DNA of 64,000 nucleotides, taken from contig CM062289.1 in the NCBI GenBank assembly GCA_031216915.1, forward strand, positions 17,772,520 to 17,836,519, read 5' to 3'. This DNA is from Pictodentalium vernedei. Its lineage: Eukaryota; Mollusca; Scaphopoda; Dentaliida; Dentaliidae. The first letter of the stretch is position 1. The number at the start of each line of letters is the position of its first letter. A program made the translations under genes and the position numbers. A model generated the notes under the pieces. It searched no databases. It saw only the letters and a list, made by a program, of their open reading frames with translations, and was not told the origin of the DNA. This document shows, piece after piece, positions 56,448 through 64,000 of this stretch.

Positions 56448-56511
56448 TTTTACAGAACGACTTGTTCATATACGAGAAAGACATACCAATGTGGTGGAAA
56501 CAATGGCACAG
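56448..56511 (+). CDS. PDK: PDK exon 4: conserved RHxxVVxTMAQ segment
   Basis: The acceptor is AAATTTTGTAG and the donor is CAG|GTATAC. The first base completes Asp, then the exon encodes FTERLVHIRERH and TNVVETMAQ. In mammalian PDKs this is the RHNDVVPTMAQG motif, whose histidine (H115 in rat PDK2) is needed for activity; it is kept here. It ends in phase 0 just before the expected glycine. No exon for the following segment was found in the rest of the window, so intron 4 exceeds 7.4 kb. Confidence 0.93.
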
Positions 56512-56551
56512 GTATACTCATAAATTTATTACATGTAACAGCTATTTTAGA

Positions 56552-56997
56552 TTACCATATTTACTCTATGTATTGGGACAGCTAAAAATAATTATTTTCA
56601 CAGGTGTCCCAATTCTTAGAAAATGGGGAAAGAACACAGCCTGGTCTTGATATGATGCTGAATAAAGTTGTGTGTGGTTCGTTTTCCATCACTATATACG
56701 AAAATCGCCGTCCAATTTTTTTTTTCATTTTCATTTTTTGCTTCCAAAATATAGCTTATGATCCCTCATTGGAACGTGCCCAATGAGCGATCATAAGCTA
56801 TGTTTTGGAAGCAAAAAATGAAATTTTTAGTTACCCAAGAATTTTTTTTATGAGTGTCGTCTGCTACTAGCGACAGGCCAACTGGAAACAAATCTTCTGA
56901 ATGTCCCAAACTTTGGAGCATAAAAAGAATATAGTTTTCTGGAAAAAATGTGTGTCCCAAATCATAGAGTGTCCCAATACATAGAGTAAATACCGTA
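56552..56997. mobile_element. MITE with ACCGTATTTACTC termini (copy 2)
   Basis: Ends ACCATATTTACTCTATG and CATAGAGTAAATACCGT. It matches copy 1 at 37580-38037 almost throughout, including GTCTTGATATGATGCTGAAT. The central hairpin is shortened. It lies only 40 bp beyond exon 4. Confidence 0.82.
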
Positions 56998-57061
56998 CTT
57001 GAAGGAATGGTGTATCACATGAATTATAAAAGTCATATTATATGTGAAATCTGGTTGAATA

Positions 57062-57306
57062 TTAACCCTTTACCCAATGAATCGGCCGCATCCGCCCGCG
57101 TAATATGCAAATTCAGCAGTTGAAAAAATATTATTTTTCAAAAAATTTCTACAAAACCATATCATGTGACCCCTTGTTGGAACGAGCTCGTCGAGCTCGT
57201 TCCAATGAGCGGTCATATATGGTTTTGTTGAAATTTTTTGAAAAATTTGAAAAAAATGATATTTAAAATAATAAATTTGATATCATCTGCATTGGGTAAA
57301 GAGTTA
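57062..57306. mobile_element. Family A TTAA MITE (reverse orientation)
   Basis: TTAA CCCTTTACCCAATGAATCGG at left and GCATTGGGTAAAGAG TTAA at right; centre GAACGAGCTCGTCGAGCTCG. Confidence 0.88.
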
Positions 57307-57907
57307 ATTGTTTACAATGAAATATTCTGGAATTTTTTCTCCTTATGTCTGACATCCGGTTGTATATTATTTGCTCATAATGAAATATTCTTGTATTTTT
57401 TCCTTATGTGTGATATCTGGTTATATTTATGACTACCACAAATAGCCCCTTGTAGTTTGCCCATCAAATCCAGCTCTCCGGAAAACAACAGTGTCAAGTT
57501 TTCCAGGTCGTTATCGTCCCTGTCTCAAACAAGGTGCACATGAACGGACTATTTCTACCAGTGATCTATACATAAATATAGAACATAAGCACTGAACATA
57601 AACATGAGTGTCTCCTCATTAAACTTCGTTGACAAACATTCTAGTCACGGTCTATTTGAAAATGACGTGCTGAACAATTGCAAAATAACAATTAACAACT
57701 GTTTTCAAAATGCGAATCCAACAAAACGTAGGAGTATCTGTGTTATCGAAAGCGATTCCGATTGAAATTCGAGTCTTGCCTCCATTGTTTTGACTTTCAA
57801 ATTTCATGTTCGATACAAAAGTTTGATATTCCTATGCGTTTGGGATTCCACAATTCCATAAATTGTTAATGGTTATTTGGCTAATATAATTCTTGTTGTA
57901 TTTGGTT
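57307..57907. other. Unassigned intron 4 sequence
   Basis: AATGAAATATTCT and GATATCTGGTT-like phrases occur twice (57320-57430). No gene or named repeat is recognised. Confidence 0.35.
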
Positions 57908-58020
57908 TTTAGCTCACCAATGAAGTTGTGTGAGCTTATGTCATGACCTGAGGCACGTCGGTGTCGGCGTCAACACTTTTGTTAAAGTTATTGTACCAGT
58001 CCACTTTGACTTTCAGCCAT
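57908..58020. mobile_element. 5' end of a family H2 Helentron-like element
   Basis: TTTTT AGCTCACCAATG, then TTGTGTGAGCTTATG forming a hairpin. AGCTCACC is the inverse of the 3' subterminal GGTGAGC of family H2. No matching 3' end follows. Confidence 0.5.
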
Positions 58021-58079
58021 GTTGCTATGCACCTCATACTGTGTTTCTATGACTTACAATTACCCACATACCCTTATCC

Positions 58080-58665
58080 AGTGATATTTTATTGATTTTT
58101 AGTGTTTTTGCAATGTTAGACATTTTTGTCAGTGTGGATTTAGAAAATTTCTGACCACTTTTCCTATACATGAAAATTTCTGACCTGTTCTGCTGTACAT
58201 GAGTGGAGGCTACCACCGGTATGCTGTGGCTTTCATATTTCATATATGTTAAATGCATCAATATCAGATGACATTAACCCTTGCTGGACATTTTTCGGAG
58301 ATTTTGGACTTTTTTAATGCAATGTTAGACTTTTTTGTCAGCATGGACTTACAAAATTTCTGACCTGTTTTGCAATGTTAGACTTTTTTGTCAGTCTGGA
58401 TTTAGAAAATTTCTGACCTCTTTTCCTATTCATGAGTGGGGGCTACCACGGGTATGCTGTGGCTTTCATTTTTCATATATGTGTTAAATGCATCAATATA
58501 AGATGACATTAACTCTTGGCCGGATATTTTTCGGAGATTTTGGACTTTTTTAATGCAATGTTAGACTTTTTTGTCACTGTGGACTTTCTGACCTGTTTTG
58601 CTGTACATGAGTGGAGGCTACCACTGGTATGCTGTGGCTTTCATATTTCATATATATGTTAAATG
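58080..58665. repeat. Tandem units of about 174-232 bp
   Basis: ATGAGTGGAGGCTACCAC recurs at about 58200, 58432 and 58606; GACATTAACCCTTGCTGGAC and TTTTAATGCAATGTTAGACT lie between. The same repeat resumes at 60286, so 58666-60285 is a later insertion or a rearrangement. Confidence 0.78.
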
Positions 58666-58667
58666 GT

Positions 58668-58790
58668 TATATAGAGGATATGGAATGAGTGTTTTTCTCA
58701 TCTGGCGAGCCCAAACGGAAAATTCGGACGAGTTTCATAAATATTATATGAGAAAAACACTCATTTCATATTCTATTTATCATATGACAC
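58668..58790. other. Imperfect hairpin
   Basis: AATGAGTGTTTTTCTCAT pairs with ATGAGAAAAACACTCATT, with further pairing outward (TATAGAGGATATG / CATATTCTATTTA). Confidence 0.6.
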
Positions 58791-58824
58791 ACACACGCAC
58801 AAATTAGCCACTTAGTATGACTTT

Positions 58825-59044
58825 TTAACCCATCACCTAACTTGAGTTGCAGACGGCACTTGGAAAAAACATCCTTGTATAACTAAAAAATTTCATTTTT
58901 TGGATCCAAAACGTAGGTTATGACCCCTCATTGGAACGAGCTCATCGAGATCGTTCCAATGAGGGGTCATAACCTATGTTTTGGAAGCAAAAAGTGAAAA
59001 TATAAAAAAAGGAATGGTGTTTTTCTTGTAGGTAAAAAGATTAA
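58825..59044. mobile_element. Family B TTAA MITE
   Basis: TTAA CCCATCACCTAACTTGAG at left, GTAGGTAAAAAGA TTAA at right. Core GACCCCTCATTGGAACGAGC with near-perfect mirror. Confidence 0.8.
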
Positions 59045-59115
59045 TACAATATAACCCACCCTAAATAGGACAGATAACGTAAATTCTCCCTACTGAAATT
59101 ATGCAAATGAGCTCA

Positions 59116-60038
59116 AATTCTATTTAGTCGTTGTTGTTGTTGTTGGATGAAACCATAAAAAATACAAAATCATCAAAATAACAACGAAAAAATAAATAAT
59201 AACACATTAAATGTATGCCTGCAATACCTGGAGAGAAGTATTTATTTATTCCATGAACTCCAATTCACTGATGTGTAATGTCCGGTTATAAATTATGCAC
59301 ACGTGCACCAGGTAAAGTTAGTTTCAATAGCACCAACAATGCTTAAGTGGGACAACAATTTGAAAACAATTTGCACTGTAACCTGTGCATTTGTTGTATT
59401 TTTATTGGTTTTTCTGGAACGTTCTCACGTTCCGGAAAAACCAACTTAATCACAACAACTGTGCAGGTTACAGCGCAAATGGTGCTCTGATTCTGACGCT
59501 ATGAAGTTTCAGTCACAAACGAGCGTTGGATTTTCTTGACCGGGATGAAGACATTGGGGTGATAAACAAACAATGAAAAACAAATAAATGCGAGTATTTT
59601 TTAAATCTTTAAAAATAATTTTCCTTTATTCTTTTATCTTATTCACCACGTGGTAACTCGTGAAAACTTACCTATTTCCGTTGCATCCCAAACTGCCCCA
59701 AGTTGGCAAACCGTAACTTGCAACTAATTCTTTTTGACTGCATATATTTAAAAATGGAGATGCGACTTATACATGGGCTTTAGGCAAAAGGGAGGAATTC
59801 CAAGTGTGAGTTTGTGGTGCGACTTATACACAGGGGTGACTTATACACGGACATATACGGTACTTATCTTTGTGCACCCAGGAGAGCGAAATTTCGCAAA
59901 CCTTAATGGTTCTTGGCGCACATTAAGGAGCACGATTCTGAAAACGCCAGGCCTGAATCTGCATGTATTCTGTCGAGTTGACAGGATGAGATCAACTAGA
60001 TCAAATGAGAGACACAGGCATCGAGTTCGATCTGGCCA
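59116..60038. repeat. Left arm of a large inverted repeat
   Basis: This arm matches 60753-61734 in reverse, over 98 percent identical where I compared it (two mismatches in about 150 bp near 59880-60030). It contains a nested hairpin at 59370-59481 (GGAACGTTCTCACGTTCC centre) and TATACACGGACATATACGGT, which resembles the end of a DNA transposon. Confidence 0.85.
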
Positions 60039-60285
60039 ATGTGACCCAGTTGTATTTTGTTTAGCCAATCAAATTGTCCAGTTTTGAAATTGACCAATGA
60101 AAGCTCCCAACTCTAATTATGCAAATTATGAAAATGTGGCCCAGTTGTATTTTGTTCAGCCAATCAAATTGTCTAGTTTTGAAATTGACCAATGAAATTG
60201 ACGGAAGGCTTTATTTATCACTGATTAATATGAGAACAAAATATCAAATGTTTTAAAGTGAACAAAACGGACGAGTCATATGATA

Positions 60286-60605
60286 AAAGATGACATTAAC
60301 CCTTGGCTGCACATTTTTTTGAGATTTTGGACTTTTTTAATACAATGTTAGACTTTTTTTGTCACTGTTGACTTAGAAAATTTCTGATCTGTTTTGCTAT
60401 GCATGTACATGACCGGACATTTTTTGCAGATTTGTGATAAACCTAGATTTAAAATTTCTGATCTGTTTTGCTGTGCATGTACATGACCGGACATTTTTTG
60501 CAGATTTGTGATAAACCTAGATTTAAAATTTCTGATCTGTTTTGCTATGCATGTACATGACCGGACATTTTTCGCAGATTTGTGATAAGCCTAGATTTAT
60601 TGCAT
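60286..60605. repeat. Continuation of the 58-kb repeat plus three 74-bp units
   Basis: GCATGTACATGACCGGACAT starts at 60401, 60475 and 60549, period 74. A 95-bp tandem duplication (GCCAATCAAATTGTC and AAATTGACCAATGAAA) lies just before, at about 60060-60200. Confidence 0.85.
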
Positions 60606-60752
60606 GCCATGTGTTGTGGAGCTAATGGGGATGGATACACCCCTCTTGTTCAGGTGTTGTGATCAATTTAAAATGCAAATTGTCATATAATAAACAGATT
60701 ACTACAACAGTCAATTGATCTGTGTTGTATTCTGTCTCGTTGACGAGATGAG

Positions 60753-61734
60753 ATTGGCCAGATCGAACTCGATGCCTGTGGCTCTCATTTGATCTAGTTG
60801 ATCTCATCCTGTCAACTCGACAGAATACATGCAGATTCAGGCCTGGCGTTTTCAGAATCGTGCTCCTTAATGTGCGCCAAGAACCATTAAGGTTTGCGAA
60901 GTTTCGCTCTCCTGGGTGCACAAAGATAAGTACCGTATATTTCCGTGTATAAGTCGCCCCCATGTATAAGTTGCACCACAAACTCACACTTGGAATTCCT
61001 CCCTTTTGCCTAAAGCCCAAGTATAAGTCGCATCTCCATTTTTAAATATATGCAGTCAAAAAGAATTAGTTGCAAGTTACGGTTTGCCAACTTGGGGCAG
61101 TTTGGGATGCAACGGAAATAGGTAAGTTTTCACGAGTTACCACGTGGTGAATAAGATAAAAGAATAAAGGAAAATTATTTTTAAAGATTTAAAAAATACT
61201 CGCATTTATTTGTTTTTCATTGTTTGTTTATCACCCCAATGTCTTCATCCCGGTCAAGAAAATCCAACGCTCGTTTGTGACTGAAACTTCATAGCGTCAG
61301 AATCAGAGCACCATTTGCGCTGTAACCTGCACAGTTGTTGTGATTAAGTTGGTTTTTCCGGAACGTGAGAACGTTCCAGAAAAACCAATAAAAATACAAC
61401 AAATGCACAGGTTACAGTGCAAATTGATTTCAAATTGTTGTCCCACTTAAGCATTGTTGGTGCTATTGAAACTAACTTTACCTGGTGCACGTGTGCATAA
61501 TTTATAACCGGACATTACACATCAGTGAATTGGAGTTCATGGAATAAATAAATACTTCTCTCCAGGTATTGCAGGCATACATTTAATGTGTTATTATTTA
61601 TTTTTTCGTTGTTATTTTGATGATTTTGTATTTTTTATGGTTTCATCCATATTGGCCCCACAAACGTGTTGATTTCTGGTACACGCACTGATGTAAACAC
61701 ATGGGCTGATTGAACAACAACGACTAAATAGAAT
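60753..61734. repeat. Right arm of the large inverted repeat
   Basis: This is the reverse complement of 59116-60038. It has one extra block of about 67 bp (61650-61716) near its outer end, not present in the left arm. The spacer between arms is about 0.7 kb. Confidence 0.85.
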
Positions 61735-62404
61735 ACTTCTTTATTATTATTTATGGATAAAAGTAACAGAAAACACACATAATATTTTATTGACAATTTA
61801 TTTTCTGAAGAATTTAAACTGAAATAAAATGAAAATAAAATAATTTTGGTGAATCTGCACTCAGTCAAAACCACATGATTGTACTTTCTGTTATGCAATT
61901 GACAAATGGTAGGAACAACGTTTGTCCGAAGAAGTCAGTGCCTTGAAAATTCTCTGAAACAAGTCGTACCCATGTATAAGACGCACCCCCGATTTTGACA
62001 TAACATTTCAGGTAAAAAAGTGTGACTTATACACGGACAAATACGTATGTTATGTTATGTATGCTGGCTCAGGTGCAATGAACTGAAATTCAAAATTTAT
62101 CTGATGGGATGAACTTGAAGGGGATGAAGTTGAACCATGATTGGCTTGTGAAAGTTGTGAGTTGTGGGAACCGACGACTTAACACAGTATTGAGTAACTT
62201 TTGAAGTAACATGTATTACAACTATCCAAATTACGCAATACAACTTTGTGAGTAGAGCATGTCTGGTCACAGTGTTGAACTGCATTCATATGATATATCA
62301 TGGTTCAACTGCCTTCCATGTCAAAAAAAATTAGAGCCATTGGCTCTCCCAGATCATTTCAGGAGAGCGATTTTTAGCCCCCCTAAATTTTTCAGAATGC
62401 CAGG
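61735..62404. other. Unassigned sequence with a transposon-end-like segment
   Basis: Around 61954-62045 CATGTATAAGACGCACCCCC and GTGACTTATACACGGAC resemble the 60.93-kb sequence. No gene is recognised. Confidence 0.4.
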
Positions 62405-63126
62405 CCTGCAGATTATCACCACAGTGTGTGTCTCCGGGAATTCAGATCAAGTCAAGTTGTAGGAACAGAATAGTATTTTGACGAGACCATTAGGGCGAGT
62501 CAAAATGCTATTCTGTGCCTACAACGAGACTTGATCAGAATTTCCGGAGACACGTACTGTGGTGATGATAAATTTATCTCACAATATTGACCACAAAATC
62601 TGTTATAAAACAATTTTAAGACAAACTTTTTCATTTGCCTTATTGATGGAAGGATGCAAATTGAAAAATAGAATAGCGTTCATTGATCTCCATATTGAGG
62701 TCAGTGATGACATTACACTTCAGAGAAAATTACGTCACTGGGATTCACTTTACTGAATACTGTCTTGCAAAGTGGAGCATCTGTGTGTTTCGTCAACGTG
62801 AATTTGGTTGTTACTTTTGCAATAATTACTGGTGAATTAAATATCCCTCTTGGTGTAAAGGTTTATTATATTTTAAAATATCCCGTTCATCGTTTATTGA
62901 GGAGGAGTTTTCCACATTTCATAGCGAAAGCTAATCCTTTAACTTCAAGAGAGAAGCCTCGACTCGAGCGTTCAGGAAAATCCCAATAATAGGCTACAAA
63001 CCAGCCCAAGATGCCGAAAAGTGCGCATAATTTAACTATTCGTTGAGTTAACTTCCCCGGTGACATTTTAGCATGCCGTGCATAATAAATACGTTACAGG
63101 GCATTTAGTTGGCAGATATAGTGTCT
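62405..63126. mobile_element. Family G element (inverted partner of 31545-32435)
   Basis: Hairpin 62417-62571 with ATCACCACAGTGTGTGTCTC and mirror, then about 430 bp matching 31860-32280 in reverse, then GGGCATTTAGTTGGCAGATA as near 31735. Two frames of 65 and 74 codons (62559-62756, 62765-62989) are open here; the second is also open in the partner. Confidence 0.68.
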
Positions 63127-63800
63127 TATTATGCCAGCTAATGAAATTCGCCAATCACAGCCCCCGAATAGTGGGACGGTACTGAGCCATATTGGGTCAC
63201 CTGCAGCCCGAGGTGACCTAATATGAAACTCATATTAGGTCAGTACCGCCATTTTGTTTCGACGTGGAAATTCCTCACATCGCGGTGCTTTTATATCCAT
63301 ATTGAAGAAATTGCAGTACAATCAAACGTCCCTCCGCGTCTATATGTCTCATTTTTTTTATAATAAATTTATTGTGAGAAACACGAAAAATATATAAAGG
63401 GTGAAAAAATAAACTGATAAAAAATTGTTTTATCCCCACTCTATATTCTGGTAAATACCATCATGTCGATTGCCAAATGCTATTTTTTAAAAATAGCGAC
63501 TGCACTATAATGAAATTGTAAGAAATGAATCACAGCTGTGAAGGAAAAGATGCGAGATACATTTATTTTGTTCGAATTCTATAAAATCAGACGTTTCGGA
63601 CATTTTCTGCACACTCAAGACAAGGTGACAGTACGAAGAAAAGCATCTATCGCTGTTGTCTGTGTTGTCAAGGAAATTATACACAAACAGGGAGACAACT
63701 GTGCACGTTTGTTACAACTTACATAGTGTTTTGCACCAGTTTTGAAAATGTGCCGGCATTCAAATTTGATTGTTATTTTGTTTTCGCTGGCATAATAAAT
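63127..63800. other. Unassigned sequence with short hairpins
   Basis: At 63178-63250 GACCTAATATG / CATATTAGGTC and GGTACTGA / TCAGTACC pair. An open frame at 63538-63726 (62 codons) has no recognisable domain. Confidence 0.4.
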
Positions 63801-63945
63801 ACGTTACAGAACGTTCAGGTGGCGGATACGGTGTTATATGAGGCTCTGCAAAAACAATATTGGACTCGGCGTACCGCCTCGTCCAATATTGTTTTCATCT
63901 CGCCTCATATGATACCGTATCTGCCACCTGAACGTCCTGTAACTT
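63801..63945. mobile_element. Snapback MITE of family G type
   Basis: Arms of about 60 bp: GTTACAGAACGTTCAGGTGG and GATACGGTGTTATATGAGGC against GCCTCATATGATACCGTATC and CCACCTGAACGTCCTGTAAC. Related text (CAATATTAGGTTC) runs to the window end. Confidence 0.7.
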
Positions 63946-64000
63946 ATAATATACGGCTCAGAGAAAACAATATTAGGTTCAGCTTCACCTCACGTAATAT

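Larger units (their letters stand above)
4776..56511 (+). other. PDK: Pyruvate dehydrogenase kinase gene, 5' portion (4 exons, 3' end outside window)
   Basis: Four exons joined by GT-AG introns give one open frame of 148 codons that follows the N-terminus of animal PDKs. PDK is a mitochondrial matrix serine kinase that phosphorylates the E1-alpha subunit of the pyruvate dehydrogenase complex and switches it off. What is seen: a basic leader, the alpha-helical N-terminal regulatory domain, and the start of the conserved RHxxVV segment. The C-terminal GHKL-type ATP-binding domain is not in the window. Introns are about 3.7 kb, 40.2 kb, 7.4 kb and more than 7.4 kb. Residues after each junction align with no missing amino acids, so no exon is skipped up to exon 4. 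The exons fit PDK rather than branched-chain ketoacid dehydrogenase kinase, whose equivalent segment differs markedly. Which paralogue (PDK1-4-like) cannot be decided; invertebrates often have one. Confidence 0.93.

Noticed and set aside
59773..61020. Pair of ORFs (104 and 132 codons) with the same start
   Set aside because: Both are read from the two arms of the large inverted repeat. They include transposon-end-like sequence, so shared sequence reflects duplication rather than coding selection.
31545..63126. Giant transposon (Polinton-like) with inverted terminal repeats
   Set aside because: The span between the inverted copies holds PDK exons and unrelated nested repeats. No polymerase, integrase or capsid genes were seen. 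Two separate copies of one repeat explain it better.
56512..64000. Next PDK exon (GVxEYKE... FLDRFY segment)
   Set aside because: I looked for the conserved segment on the plus strand with splice borders and did not find it, so the exon most likely lies beyond the window.

Overview
The window is intron-rich, repeat-laden DNA from an animal nuclear genome. No prokaryotic features were seen: no operons, ribosome binding sites or dense ORFs. One host gene can be recognised. Four spliced plus-strand exons (4776-4941, 8613-8754, 49005-49076, 56448-56511) encode the N-terminal part of a mitochondrial pyruvate dehydrogenase kinase (PDK). All have GT-AG borders and compatible phases, and together they align without a gap to the start of animal PDKs. 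The gene spans more than 52 kb here and its 3' part lies beyond the right edge. Intron 2 alone is about 40.2 kb. The repeat set fits a marine invertebrate: SINEs with a body like the V-SINE superfamily and tRNA or 5S heads, FLYWCH/MULE transposons, and short elements ending in a hairpin plus CTTGTT. A mollusc is my best guess, but the sequence does not prove it.

Layout. 1-4775: upstream DNA with a hAT-like MITE and three palindromic MITEs. 4.9-8.6 kb: intron 1, with Helentron-like elements. 8.84-13.84 kb: a 5-kb minisatellite (55/62-bp units) cut by a hAT-like MITE. 14.7-19.1 kb: a four-element nest in which a TA-flanked MITE holds a hAT-like element, which holds a FLYWCH/MULE transposon and a TTAA MITE. 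19-25.3 kb: Helentron-like and Helitron elements and a Harbinger-like MITE. 25.4-28.1 kb: tandem repeats and nested SINEs. 28.1-33.4 kb: a Helentron-like element inside a TTAA MITE, then larger tandem repeats. 33.7-37.35 kb: a dead non-LTR retrotransposon. 37.5-48.5 kb: alternating MITEs, SINEs and one long Helentron-like copy. 49-56.5 kb: PDK exons 3 and 4 around more nested repeats. 56.5-64 kb: intron 4, with a near-identical inverted repeat of about 0.95 kb per arm and an inverted partner of a segment near 32 kb.

How the parts relate. The PDK exons are the only conserved coding sequence; the rest is mostly transposon layers. Several nests can be read as a time series because target-site duplications survive: 8 bp for hAT-like, TTAA for piggyBac-like, TTA/TAA for Harbinger-like, TA for Tc1/mariner- or pogo-like, and 11-15 bp for SINEs. 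Three observations deserve most attention. First, central hairpins are shared by MITEs with different ends. Second, Helentron-like elements show matched base changes between their two ends. Third, related copies act as empty sites that confirm TTAA insertion twice.

Limits: everything was read by eye. Family names rest on terminal motifs and target-site duplications, not database searches, and boundaries marked approximate may be off by tens of bases.
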